Source: a virus | Strand: one strand, 5' to 3' | Virus record (IMG/VR): IMGVR_UViG_3300013307_000054 | Coordinates: 1 to 20,654 of that record | DNA length: 20,654 nucleotides | Shown here: positions 6,426 through 14,436 of the stretch, piece by piece | Numbering within the stretch: the stretch's first letter is position 1 | How the letters are laid out: the number at the start of each line of letters is the position of its first letter | Notes under the pieces: generated by a model | What the model saw: only the letters and a program-made list of their open reading frames with translations | Databases searched by the model: none | What the model was told of the DNA's origin: nothing | Made by a program: the position numbers and the translations under genes

Positions 6426-9400
6426 GCCCGCAGACCTCCACGACGGTACTTCCCATCCGAGGAGATCCTCGAATGGCGCGGCAGATCACCACCAGCTGCG
6501 GCGGCGACGGGAGCATTGCCCCTCGTCTCCGGGAACAGCTGATGGGTCCAGCCCATGATCGTGTCCTCTTCGATCTCCTGATCGCTGAGGGTCTCGACCG
6601 AGTGGGCATGTCCCCGCTCCTGCACCGGGACAATCCCCGGCTGCAAGGCTGCGAGGGCTTGCGCCCCACCCTCGGGGTCGCTGGCCATGTACTGCAACCA
6701 GTGATCCCGGCGAGCCGGTGGGATGCGTCCGTCGCCGATGGCGGCAGACACGAGCGTCTCGCGCTCGTTCGCGGCGGTCCGATCTGCGAGGCTGATCGCC
6801 GTCTGCGCACCACGGCGCAGTTCGGCAAGTGTTGCCTCGTCGATGGCCACCACACCCGGAGGCAACGACGCCGCTACTGCGGTGCGCTCCCCCGGCTCCG
6901 GCGTTGGGGCAGGCGGATCGGCCGGAGGATCTGCGGCCGGAGGATCCGCAGGCGGATCCGCTGCGGGCGGATCTGCTGGCGGGTCGGCCGGAGGATCCTG
7001 TGCCTCCGCTGCCTCGTTCAGCGCACGGAGGGTGTCCCGGACTTGGTCGTCGGAAGCGTCCTCCGACAAGCCCAGGCGCTGACGGATCTGCTTGGGATCC
7101 ATTGCACCTCCTGATGCGGTTGTCGGGAGGACGCTTGCCTCCCGGTCGGACCAACTAGCCAAGACCTCACGGCCATCGGCCAGCGATGCTGCGACATGCT
7201 CTGCCGCAACCTTGAGCACATCCACGGGCACAGCGTCCATGTCCGGGATGTAGTCGATACGCACCGGCATCGGTTCACCGAACGACACGTTGCCCTTGTC
7301 GTCCGATCCGAACGCCAGCTTGTACAACTTTCCACTGTCGTCGTCCTCGACCACGAGCTCGTTGGGGTCTGTCAGCGCAGCCTGGATCCACCACCATCTG
7401 GTGTCTTCACCATCACCGAACTGAGCGTAGAACGCCCGACGGATGTCGTCGAGGTTCGCCGAGGCGGAGGTCTTCCTGCCGAACAACTTCATCGGATCAC
7501 CTCCGGTTGATTTGGCCGCCGCTACGACGGCCTCGACGATCTCGTCGTCGATGACTACGTCCTTGGGTACTTGGTTTGTGTAATACTGAGGAAGATCCTC
7601 AAGCACTGTGACGCCAGGCCACTGAACGCCCAACAGCGAACAGGCAGACAGTACGAAGCGCCACTTCTTCCCCGCCTGGCTCTGTACATTGCTCCACCCC
7701 TCGATGCTGCGTGAGGGGTAGGCATAAGGCAAGATGGGCGCCAACCAACCAGGGACACCCTGGTAGTCAGCATAGACCGTCATGCCGTTGTCGGAGAGCC
7801 GTAGGTTCTTCGCCATGCCGAAGTTAGGCGTAGCGTCGAACTCTGGATCGTTGAAGCGTGGATCAATATGACCCAGCTTCAGGCGTGGGCTGGGAATGCT
7901 GTGATCCTCGTTCGCGGCTACCACCGCGTCACGCAGATCTTCAGGCGTGAATGTTCTTGGGCCGGTGCTGAGATTGTACTCGATCCCAGCATGAAGGATC
8001 TCAACATTCGGAACCGTCACGACCGCAGGACCACTGGCCATGACGTCTGGATCAAGTGCGGGATCTTCCGGCGGAGGGAGCACCCTACCTTCCGATCCCG
8101 CATCTGCAGACGCCCTCGTCGGAGTAGCCGGTGCTGTCTGCTGATGGCCCGGAACGTTCGGCGAGTTGCCTGTTCCGGGCTGCTCAGAGAGCTCCTCCTG
8201 CGGATTGGTCTTGTTCAGCGGTGGCTGATATGGACCGCCAGGAGTGATCTCAGGACGCGGCTCAGTCTTCGTGGGCATCAGCTTGCGGTAGCGGACCCAA
8301 TTCTCCGTTTCGTCGTCCATAGTGATGACACCTTGATGCACAAGCATACCTAGCTCTTCAGAGCCCAGAGCATCTTCGGTGCTGCGCTCCCAGGTGAGGC
8401 GCGGCGTGAGCTCCTCATCTTCACCGTAGTTCCAGTCGACGATGTCTTCGATGACGTGCTCGGTCATCACATCGCAGTACCACTGCGCGATGTGCCGCTG
8501 CCCCACCAGGAAGAAGTCCTCAAAGGTTTCGCTGAGTGCATACGAGCCTACATGACTTCCTCCTTGTGCCAGGTTGACTAGTTGCAGAAGGAAGCGGCGC
8601 GCCATCGACTCGTCCAAGCGCTTGATTGTCCGGTCGATATCGCTGCCTGATCCCTTCGCGATCTGCACCTTGGTGCCGAACGGCACAGCCAGCCCTGAGT
8701 TCTCACCGATGCGGAACTGTTGCATCAGGCTGTTGAGATTCTCGAGCTCGTCAGAAGTCATGTCCTGTGCGCCCTCGGCGTACGGGACACCACCACTGCG
8801 CTCATGATTGATCGCCTCAATCCTGAGGTCGCGATCTTTGATGATCCAGTCGCGGTAGCAGTCGCGCATCATGCTGCGTCCCGTCCACGACATCCCTTCG
8901 GCCTGGAATACGAATGGCACCAGGTTGTCAACGGGAATCTCTGGTCCCTGCCAGTAGCCAGCAGCAGGCGTGTTCTGCTGGAAGTTCCAGCCAACAGGAG
9001 CCCACTGCATGACGCTGACGAGCTCACCAGAGTCGTTGACGTTGATCTGGCGGATCGTTTGCGGCATGCGAGGCGCTAGCTTCCGGAGACGCCACTTCCC
9101 GTCAACGATCTGTCCGACCTGTTCGAAGTACATATGCCCGTAGATCACGGACAGCATGGCCTGTGTGATGAAGCGGCTGTGAGAGAACCTGCCCTTCATA
9201 CGGCCGACAGACTCGGAGTCCTTACCCATGACGGGCAGATTGAGGTCTTCGCTGATCTCCTTCACCAGCGAGTCCTTGGCACCGTTCGGATCGATGACGA
9301 ACCGCAGCTGACAGATGCCCCACATGACGGCGGTAATGAGGCCTGCCAGCTGCGAGTCCGTCCTCATCTGGTCCAGCAGTCGGACGTTCAGAGGCCAGCG

Positions 9401-9583
9401 CAACTCGGGAACGAACTCCCATTCGTCCACGTACATGCGCCATGGACCACCGGCTCCCGCGAGCGGGTACGGTGAGCCGACGACACCCCAGCCTCCCAAA
9501 CCGAGATCGGGCACGCCGAGCTCAGTCGTAGGTGCGCGGACACCTTGGCGGGTAGTGACTCTGGGACGTCCGACCTGAGCCAT
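6422..9583 (-). CDS. Portal-protease-scaffold fusion protein
   Basis: This single frame of 1053 residues appears to join three head-assembly functions. Residues 30-440 match the style of Mu gp29/DUF935-like portals (RWPLNVRLLDQMRTDSQLAG, SVIYGHMYFEQVGQ, KLAPRMPQTI, FQAEGMSWTGRSMMRDCY, RRFLLQLVNLAQGG). A Pro-rich linker spans 440-520. Residues 525-670 resemble the Mu I-type maturation protease (FTPEDLRDAVVAAN, SPRLKLGHIDPRF, YAYPSRSIEGW), with His572 and Ser624 or Ser626 as possible catalytic residues. Residues 698-785 form a domain often attached to such proteases (RWWWIQAALTDPNELVVEDD). The rest is scaffold-like, with DPPADPPAA repeats at 863-890 and helices. The start overlaps the previous stop (TAATG). 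Domain identity is from family knowledge; the catalytic residues are inferred. Confidence 0.85.
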   Translation of the reverse strand: MAQVGRPRVTTRQGVRAPTTELGVPDLGLGGWGVVGSPYPLAGAGGPWRMYVDEWEFVPELRWPLNVRLLDQMRTDSQLAGLITAVMWGICQLRFVIDPNGAKDSLVKEISEDLNLPVMGKDSESVGRMKGRFSHSRFITQAMLSVIYGHMYFEQVGQIVDGKWRLRKLAPRMPQTIRQINVNDSGELVSVMQWAPVGWNFQQNTPAAGYWQGPEIPVDNLVPFVFQAEGMSWTGRSMMRDCYRDWIIKDRDLRIEAINHERSGGVPYAEGAQDMTSDELENLNSLMQQFRIGENSGLAVPFGTKVQIAKGSGSDIDRTIKRLDESMARRFLLQLVNLAQGGSHVGSYALSETFEDFFLVGQRHIAQWYCDVMTEHVIEDIVDWNYGEDEELTPRLTWERSTEDALGSEELGMLVHQGVITMDDETENWVRYRKLMPTKTEPRPEITPGGPYQPPLNKTNPQEELSEQPGTGNSPNVPGHQQTAPATPTRASADAGSEGRVLPPPEDPALDPDVMASGPAVVTVPNVEILHAGIEYNLSTGPRTFTPEDLRDAVVAANEDHSIPSPRLKLGHIDPRFNDPEFDATPNFGMAKNLRLSDNGMTVYADYQGVPGWLAPILPYAYPSRSIEGWSNVQSQAGKKWRFVLSACSLLGVQWPGVTVLEDLPQYYTNQVPKDVVIDDEIVEAVVAAAKSTGGDPMKLFGRKTSASANLDDIRRAFYAQFGDGEDTRWWWIQAALTDPNELVVEDDDSGKLYKLAFGSDDKGNVSFGEPMPVRIDYIPDMDAVPVDVLKVAAEHVAASLADGREVLASWSDREASVLPTTASGGAMDPKQIRQRLGLSEDASDDQVRDTLRALNEAAEAQDPPADPPADPPAADPPADPPAADPPADPPAPTPEPGERTAVAASLPPGVVAIDEATLAELRRGAQTAISLADRTAANERETLVSAAIGDGRIPPARRDHWLQYMASDPEGGAQALAALQPGIVPVQERGHAHSVETLSDQEIEEDTIMGWTHQLFPETRGNAPVAAAAGGDLPRHSRISSDGKYRRGGLRA
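7100..7112 (-). promoter_or_regulatory. Internal ribosome-binding site and in-frame ATG (codon 828)
   Basis: The minus strand reads AGGAGGTGCA then ATG, in frame with the fusion gene. It would yield a 226-residue protein beginning MDPKQIRQRLGLSEDASDDQ, which consists only of the helical, Pro-repeat scaffold-like part. The spacing of four bases equals that used by another gene here (GGGAGGCACC then ATG at 18348). In phage Mu the scaffold gene Z is nested in frame at the end of protease gene I, and this site would do the same. Confidence 0.65.
7490..7504 (-). promoter_or_regulatory. Internal ribosome-binding site and in-frame ATG (codon 698)
   Basis: On the minus strand the sequence reads GGAGGTGATCCG then ATG, an almost perfect match to the anti-Shine-Dalgarno sequence at ideal spacing. 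The ATG is in frame with the fusion gene and would give a 356-residue product beginning MKLFGRKTSASANLDD, without the portal and the protease core. Such a site inside a coding region is unlikely to arise by codon choice alone, since it encodes the run TGGDPM. Confidence 0.65.
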
Positions 9584-10293
9584 TAGGCTCGGACCAGAAT
9601 GGTTGAGTCTCCGCTATCCTCCAGCAGTTGCTGAAGAGTGGAGACGGTCATGTGCATCCTCCCACGCACACCGTATCCGAGGCCCCAGGAGTTGCGACAC
9701 TCCACGATTGACTGGGCCAGGTCGGTCTCGAGATAGAAACCGTCGGAGACGATCTGGTGTCCGCCACGGATCTGACCGGCGATCTTGATCAAGCCCGAAG
9801 CGTCTGGGTCATCGAACCCTTCGTACCAGGCGATGCCGAGGCTGAGAGGGCCGTGCATGAGAGCCTGCAGCGCGGCGTCGATGGAGAAGGTGTGGCGGTA
9901 GCTTCCGCAGTATCCCTTCTCCACCGCTGCCTTGGCAGCAGCAATGCCCGATGAGCCGGTGTCGTCTGGCGGGTACTCGCCCGGGAATCCGTCGAGCACC
10001 GTTGCGCGCTCGTACAGAGCGAGGGCGTCTGCCTCGACCAGCGGGTTGCGCATGTCGATCTTGGGCTGGTCGAGGGGTCGTGTGTTGACTGCGCCGGCAG
10101 TTGCGTTGCCGGTGCACGAGCCGAGTTGGCCCTGATCGAGGATGCCTCCGTAGTGACCGTGGTACGTCGTATGCAACTCGACGGTCGCAGCCTCGAATGG
10201 ATAGTTCTTCGAGCGCGGGTCATGCTCGATGTGACGTCCGAGGCGCTTGCCCTCGATGACGTGCTCTTCGATTCGCTCGAGACGGACGTTCAC
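9583..10293 (-). CDS. Papain-like cysteine protease
   Basis: The protein has 236 residues and carries the C1A (papain) signature in order. Gln54 and Cys60 lie in DQGQLGSCTGNATAGA, His179 in GGHQIVSDGFY, and Asn201 in CRNSWGLGYGVRGRMHM. The N-terminal residues 1-45 are charged (EEHVIEGKRLGRHIEHDPRS) and could be a pro-region or a docking part. There is no signal peptide, so it should act in the cytoplasm or within the particle. It starts with GTG overlapping the stop of a tiny basic gene (GTGA) and ends overlapping the portal gene start. It lies between holin and portal, so roles in capsid maturation, protein processing, or release are all possible. The catalytic set is complete, so activity is likely; the substrate is unknown. 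Confidence 0.85.
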   Translation of the reverse strand: MNVRLERIEEHVIEGKRLGRHIEHDPRSKNYPFEAATVELHTTYHGHYGGILDQGQLGSCTGNATAGAVNTRPLDQPKIDMRNPLVEADALALYERATVLDGFPGEYPPDDTGSSGIAAAKAAVEKGYCGSYRHTFSIDAALQALMHGPLSLGIAWYEGFDDPDASGLIKIAGQIRGGHQIVSDGFYLETDLAQSIVECRNSWGLGYGVRGRMHMTVSTLQQLLEDSGDSTILVRA

Positions 10294-10403
10294 CGAGCAC
10301 TCATCCTCGGTGGCTTCGGCACTGAACTCATGTTGGTCACGGACGTGCGTCCGGAAGCCTTCATGAGACCCTTGCCTGAGAACTTGCCTTTCTTACGGGC
10401 CAT
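10290..10403 (-). CDS. Tiny basic protein, 37 residues
   Basis: This short frame encodes MARKKGKFSGKGLMKASGRT followed by SVTNMSSVPKPPRMSAR. It has a strong ribosome-binding site (GTAGGAGGCCACAG before ATG) and its stop is overlapped by the GTG start of the cysteine protease, which together argue that it is real. It is very basic (about ten Lys/Arg) with no acidic residue and no membrane segment. It could bind nucleic acid or a capsid protein, or mainly serve to couple translation of the protease. I do not recognise a family. Confidence 0.75.
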   Translation of the reverse strand: MARKKGKFSGKGLMKASGRTSVTNMSSVPKPPRMSAR

Positions 10404-10413
10404 CTGTGGCCTC

Positions 10414-10794
10414 CTACGGGTAGTTGGGCGACGTGACGCGCACGCCGTTGGTGACCTGGTAGATCGCGAGCAGAGCGACGAACCCTGCGCTGATTGCTCC
10501 GATGAGCTCTCCCTGCGTGACGACGCTGTCGGCGTAAGCAGTGATGAGAGCCGTCACGAATGCACCGGCGAAGGCAGAGAACGCCTTGATGATGCCGCCG
10601 GCAATGCCCGGTACGTTCTCGCACCACCAGGTGAATCCGCCCGATGCGAGGACAGCGCCGATGATCTTGAGCCAGTCGTACGTGCCGAGGTGGCCCAAGT
10701 TCTGCTGTGGGCTGGTGCCGAGCGCAGTGACGAGTGCTGTGGCAATCGCGATGAGAAGAGCAAGAACTGCCTTCGCGTACTTTCCTGAGAGCAT
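10414..10794 (-). CDS. Holin
   Basis: The protein has 126 residues with about four hydrophobic segments: 8-26 (AVLALLIAIATALVTALG), 41-57 (WLKIIGAVLASGGFTWW), 63-88 (GIAGGIIKAFSAFAGAFVTA) and 95-114 (GELIGAISAGFVALLAIYQV). A small multi-span membrane protein beside endolysin genes is the usual mark of a holin, which opens the inner membrane to time lysis. The start at 10794 is fixed by AAGGAGGGAGTA just upstream. A longer reading from 10875 overlaps the endolysin and lacks this site. It follows the M15-type endolysin by 16 bases. Family-level assignment is by topology and neighbours, as holins share little sequence. Confidence 0.85.
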   Translation of the reverse strand: MLSGKYAKAVLALLIAIATALVTALGTSPQQNLGHLGTYDWLKIIGAVLASGGFTWWCENVPGIAGGIIKAFSAFAGAFVTALITAYADSVVTQGELIGAISAGFVALLAIYQVTNGVRVTSPNYP

Positions 10795-10810
10795 TACTCC
10801 CTCCTTGTTG

Positions 10811-11533
10811 TCATTTGCCGACCCAGAGTCGGCGCGGCGGTTCGGTCCGAAGATTGACGTGATGAAGTTCTGCACCGTACCCGTAGGGGCGATGCGCGTT
10901 GATGCCCCTGCTCGCTAGGTGCCGGATGAACGCATCGACGTGACCGTCGTCGATGTCCATGCCGCACTGCCACCATTCGAGGTGTCGCCCCGACGGACCT
11001 GGGTAAGCGTAGCCGTCGGAGCGTAGCTCGTGCGTACTGGTGCCAGGACGGTTGGCGGGTGCGTAGCCGGGCCAACCATGCACATAGCCGTACCAAAGCT
11101 GGTACTGCGTGCGCTTACCGTGTTTGTGAAGGATGGCCACGCCCTGAGGATCCTGTCCGCGATAGCAAGAGAAGATCGTCGCTCCGACAGCATGAAGGCT
11201 TGGCAAGATCACCACGGCCAGCTGCCGAGGAACGGCAGCGCCCTGCACGTCAACGTAACGCGGCAGGTTACGCTTTGCCATCTTGTAGATCATCGTGGCG
11301 TAGCGGTTGAAGTGAGTACGCAAGTGCTTGTGCGTCTCCTCGCCGTAGACGCCATCATCCTTCAGACCAACAGAATGCTGGTAGATCTTGAGTTGGTCGC
11401 GAAGATGCGACGTGAAGAGGCGTCCAAGCTTGACGTCTCTGCCAGCGCGACGCAGACCGATGTGGACGGCAGCAACATCGAGACCGTGTGACCCGACGCG
11501 AAGGACTCGCCCGTTGAAGGGAACGTCGCTCAC
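10811..11533 (-). CDS. Endolysin: peptidoglycan-binding domain plus M15-type peptidase
   Basis: The protein has 240 residues. Residues 8-75 form a PG_binding_1-type domain (LRVGSHGLDVAAVHIGLRRA, QLKIYQHSVGLKDDGVYGEE). The C-terminal half resembles zinc peptidases of the M15/VanY kind: STHELRSDGYAY (His168), WQCGMDIDD (Asp193 or Asp195) and AELHHVNLR (His224 and His225) give a plausible His-Asp-His metal site. It would cut peptide cross-links or stem peptides in the host cell wall. It starts with GTG overlapping the stop of the lysozyme-like gene (GTGA), so the two are translationally coupled, and the holin follows. There is no signal peptide, so export depends on the holin. The exact bond cut is not readable from sequence. 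Confidence 0.85.
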   Translation of the reverse strand: MSDVPFNGRVLRVGSHGLDVAAVHIGLRRAGRDVKLGRLFTSHLRDQLKIYQHSVGLKDDGVYGEETHKHLRTHFNRYATMIYKMAKRNLPRYVDVQGAAVPRQLAVVILPSLHAVGATIFSCYRGQDPQGVAILHKHGKRTQYQLWYGYVHGWPGYAPANRPGTSTHELRSDGYAYPGPSGRHLEWWQCGMDIDDGHVDAFIRHLASRGINAHRPYGYGAELHHVNLRTEPPRRLWVGK

Positions 11534-11952
11534 TCGATCTCCTTCAAGAGAGTCAGCATGAGCGTCGGATTCGTTCCCCAGTGCTGCTTGATCGTGGAAC
11601 CGTACTTATCGACCAACTCTTCAGCCGTGGTGCCGTTGGCCTTTGCGTGACGCAAGCCGTAGAGGAAGTCACCCCACAGCGGCTGCTGGAGGGTGTCAAC
11701 CAGCGCAACGATGCCCTGCCACGGATGGTTGTAGTTGCACACTCCCACCTCGTTGTAGTCAGGCGAGGACTGCCAATCGCCGTGAGCCTGAGAATGGATG
11801 TGGTTGACGGTGTTGAGCGGGTTCCAGCGCGCATTCCCGCCCTCCGCGCGCTGCATAGCCGTGAAGAATCGCACGATCTCGTGATCGAGCGGAATCTCGA
11901 GCATCGCGCTGCCCCGCTCAATCCATCTCTCTGGTAGGTGCGTCTGTGTCAT
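11530..11952 (-). CDS. Lysozyme / transglycosylase-like lysis protein
   Basis: The protein has 140 residues. The core reads FFTAMQRAEGGNARWNPLNT and later PDYNEVGVCNYNHPWQGI. This matches a pattern common in actinobacterial phage and host proteins of the lysozyme-like fold, in which the Glu of AEGG (Glu37) is the probable acid catalyst and the NPLNT and YN-VGV-NY motifs shape the glycan cleft. It would cleave the sugar backbone, complementing the peptidase encoded next. The start has a strong site (AAGGAGGGAGC before ATG), nine bases from the large terminase stop, and the gene ends overlapping the peptidase gene. No signal peptide is seen. The fold assignment is from motif recognition. Confidence 0.75.
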   Translation of the reverse strand: MTQTHLPERWIERGSAMLEIPLDHEIVRFFTAMQRAEGGNARWNPLNTVNHIHSQAHGDWQSSPDYNEVGVCNYNHPWQGIVALVDTLQQPLWGDFLYGLRHAKANGTTAEELVDKYGSTIKQHWGTNPTLMLTLLKEIE

Positions 11953-11961
11953 GCTCCCTCC

Positions 11962-13518
11962 TTACATTACCTTGGTCAGTAGGTCTCCCGCGATCGTGCG
12001 GGAGTTCTGCCTCATCCTGTCGGCGACTTCGTCAGACAAGACGGCAGGCGAAACGATGGACATGACGGCTGCGTCGGCATGGTTTGGAGAGGGGAGGCCA
12101 CGAGCCGTCATGTCCTCCTTAGTCTCGATGAAGATGCGGCCGGAAGAGTCCGTCCCCCACTTCACCGAGCCGAGCTCAGCAGAAAGCTTCTCATCGGCCG
12201 GGTCAAGATCGATGAGACCCTCCTCCATGAGCTCGCGGAACGTCCACCAAGTCTCTGACCTGCGATTCTTGAACTTCGCAGGGTTAGCTGCGCGCTGACT
12301 ACCCTGGTACGAGGAGACTGGCTCCCTCAACTCGCGTAGGCGGTCGAACACGCCTGATCCGATGCCGATGACGTCCACGTTGATGGGTACGCGCACGGCA
12401 GGATGCTTGCTGATGTGACGGCGAACGATGCCCACCGTCTCCATCGTGTCGCGCTTGCCCCAGGCCTCTACGAGTCTGACCTGACCGCCACGATTGCGGT
12501 ACAGAGCAGACTTGTCGTGACCGTAGCGCGCAACGTCCAGGCCGTAGCGACCCGTCTCGTGACCCGGAAGATTGTTGCGATGAGCCTTCTCGATCAGGGT
12601 CGGAGAGATCAGGTACTCGTCTGAGATGTCCGGGAACTCGCCATTGACCTTTGCTTGCCAAATAGGCGAGCCGATGCCCCACTCCTTGATGGCCGTTTGC
12701 ACCCAGAGGGGCGAGACGAGACCTTCTGCAACGTCATCCGGCACCCACTCATCGGGAACAGGCTCGTAATCTTCGGGCACTGCTCCGATGGCCCGAAACT
12801 CATCCAGCACCTCCTTCGGGAAGTTCGGCGTATCCCAGACGCTGATGCTGATCACGTGCCATCCTGACCCCGGCTTGCAGATCTGAGCAAAGCGGCTATT
12901 CGGGTCATCCGGGTTGCCGATTGCGAGGATACGGCTGTTCTCGTTGGTGGCGAGAGCCAAGACTGAGTTCCACAGAGCCTCTGGGATACCACAGGCCTCA
13001 TCGAGGATGGCCATGAAGTACCGAGCGTGGATGCCCTGGAAGGTTGTCTCGTCGTAGTCCTGCGGCTTGCGGCCGATTCCGATGATCTCCTCTGTCGGAT
13101 CGGCGCGCTTGGCTTCGCTCTCGCCCATGTGCCACTGACAGTCGAGCGTGATGCGGCCGCGAAGCTTGCCTTCGTTGTGACGTCGGCGTAGCTCGCGCCA
13201 GAGGATCTGCTCGACCTGCGGATATGAAGGGGCAGTGGTGACCAGGAACGCGGAGCCAAGGGGGTGGACCTCCGGGTCCAGCCACCACGCCCCGGCGCAG
13301 GAAGCACTGAAGGACTTGCCCGGACCGTGACAAGACTTCACCGCAACAAAGCGGTGTTCCTTCAGCGCCTGCATGATCTCTACCTGCTTTGACCAGAGAT
13401 GTCTGCCCAGCTTCTCGCGCGCCCATGTGACGGGGTCGCTCGCGTAGATGGTGGGCTGCGGGTACAGACGGTCGAGCGCAACCTCGATGACGTCGGTAGG
13501 GATTTCGACCGCCATCAC
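11962..13518 (-). CDS. terL: Terminase large subunit
   Basis: The protein has 518 residues and is the DNA-packaging motor ATPase and nuclease. The N-terminal ATPase shows a Walker A motif VKSCHGPGKS (60-69) and a Walker B motif FMAILDEA (168-175, Asp173 Glu174). The C-terminal RNase H-fold nuclease shows acidic residues in YGLDVARYGHDKSA (Asp328), INVDVIGIGSGV (Asp382) and NHADAAVMS (Asp482). Length and motif order are standard for the family. It pumps DNA into the head through the portal and cuts the concatemer. The start is either GTG at 13518 or the next codon ATG, both overlapping the small terminase stop (GTGATG). The lysis genes follow directly. Confidence 0.95.
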   Translation of the reverse strand: MMAVEIPTDVIEVALDRLYPQPTIYASDPVTWAREKLGRHLWSKQVEIMQALKEHRFVAVKSCHGPGKSFSASCAGAWWLDPEVHPLGSAFLVTTAPSYPQVEQILWRELRRRHNEGKLRGRITLDCQWHMGESEAKRADPTEEIIGIGRKPQDYDETTFQGIHARYFMAILDEACGIPEALWNSVLALATNENSRILAIGNPDDPNSRFAQICKPGSGWHVISISVWDTPNFPKEVLDEFRAIGAVPEDYEPVPDEWVPDDVAEGLVSPLWVQTAIKEWGIGSPIWQAKVNGEFPDISDEYLISPTLIEKAHRNNLPGHETGRYGLDVARYGHDKSALYRNRGGQVRLVEAWGKRDTMETVGIVRRHISKHPAVRVPINVDVIGIGSGVFDRLRELREPVSSYQGSQRAANPAKFKNRRSETWWTFRELMEEGLIDLDPADEKLSAELGSVKWGTDSSGRIFIETKEDMTARGLPSPNHADAAVMSIVSPAVLSDEVADRMRQNSRTIAGDLLTKVM

Positions 13519-14126
13519 GCAGCCTTCTCGCCAGACTCCAAAGCTGGCCGTGAAGTCAGAGCAATGAGCCTGCGCTTGACGATTGCGGGTGCAGCCTCGC
13601 GCCCTTCCTTGTCCATGTGAGGCATGAGTTCGTCCAGGATGCCCCTCAGCAGAGCAGCCAGCGTCTCACCATACGTCTCGGCGATGCGCACACGGCGCTC
13701 CTCGATGTTCATCTGGATGGCCATCTGCCCGAATTTCGCAAGATCGCGCATAGCTGCCTGGCGCTCGCGAGCGTACAGATGGAACTGCTTGCCGAGCATT
13801 GTCTCCTCAATCCAGTGTTTCTCCTCGAGCTCGGCCATACGGTTGGTGAGCCACTCCACCTCACCGGAGCGGATCTGGATGCAGCGCAGGATCGCCTCTT
13901 CGGGCGTGGTCTCGATGGGCGTCCCCAGAAGCGCACGGTGCTCAGCTTTGGCTGCAGCCTTGACGTGATTGGGCATGCTGCCTCCGTGCAGCTTGCACTT
14001 GCCTATGCCGGGATGAATCGTTCCCCAGCCGGCAGCCATGTTGCAATGGCCACCTGTTCGCTTCTTTGCTCCGCAGGTAGCCCCCGCTTTGGCGGCAGCC
14101 GCCCTAGCTCCGGCGTTGTGCGGCAC
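13515..14126 (-). CDS. terS: Terminase small subunit with N-terminal zinc motif
   Basis: The protein has 203 residues. The N-terminal part carries a probable zinc knuckle: Cys18 (TCGAKKRTGG), Cys28, then GWGTIHPGIGKCKLHGGS with Cys44 and His47. This Cys-Cys-Cys-His pattern is frequent in small terminases or their partner proteins in phages of Gram-positive hosts. The rest is helical (EEAILRCIQIRSGEVEWLTN, RERQAAMRDLAKFGQMAIQM), as expected for the oligomerising core, which recognises the packaging site and activates the large subunit. It begins with GTG overlapping the previous stop (TAGTG) and ends overlapping the large subunit start. Assignment depends on the pattern and on adjacency to the large terminase. 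Confidence 0.85.
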   Translation of the reverse strand: MPHNAGARAAAAKAGATCGAKKRTGGHCNMAAGWGTIHPGIGKCKLHGGSMPNHVKAAAKAEHRALLGTPIETTPEEAILRCIQIRSGEVEWLTNRMAELEEKHWIEETMLGKQFHLYARERQAAMRDLAKFGQMAIQMNIEERRVRIAETYGETLAALLRGILDELMPHMDKEGREAAPAIVKRRLIALTSRPALESGEKAA

Positions 14127-14341
14127 TAGGCGGGACGCTCCGGCCAGCGAGACTCAACCAACAACGATTCGTAGCCGGGAGATCTGCGCGTGTCTTCGTG
14201 GAAGATAGCAGATCCCTCCATCGTGTGTTGTACGTGCCCGACTGGCCGAGGCTCTTGACCTGGTCCCAAAGGCACGTCCTCCCAGTCCACCGGGCTCTCC
14301 GGCAGATGGTCGCCGTGCGGGTTGATCACAGGTCCGAGCAT
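14126..14341 (-). CDS. Small hypothetical protein before the terminase genes
   Basis: The protein has 71 residues: it begins MLGPVINPHGDHLPESPVDW, is rich in Pro, Glu and His, and ends ESRWPERPA. I do not recognise it. It has no clear fold features and is probably partly disordered. Its stop overlaps the GTG start of the small terminase by one base (TAGTG), which suggests it is real and coupled to packaging. The ribosome-binding site is weak (CAGGGTAAG, ten bases upstream). A different start within the frame is not obvious. Confidence 0.6.
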   Translation of the reverse strand: MLGPVINPHGDHLPESPVDWEDVPLGPGQEPRPVGHVQHTMEGSAIFHEDTRRSPGYESLLVESRWPERPA

Positions 14342-14436
14342 GGTGGTAGCTTACCCTGCGGCCACCGGGCTCAGCCCAGCACTGTGGTAGCAAGCCGGAT
14401 CGCGCGCTCCCTCGCGCGTACGCGCGCGCGCGAGAG
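14342..14436. other. Intergenic gap with CG-rich stem-loop
   Basis: This gap lies between the RuvC-like gene and the small gene before the terminases. It carries an alternating CG stretch with an inverted repeat, CTCGCGCG (14411-14418) and CGCGCGAG (14427-14434), starting two bases after the RuvC-like gene's stop. Twenty bases around 14411-14432 alternate C/T with G/A almost without break. There is no U-tract in either direction. It might be a weak terminator or a processing site. No promoter was recognised. Confidence 0.6.
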
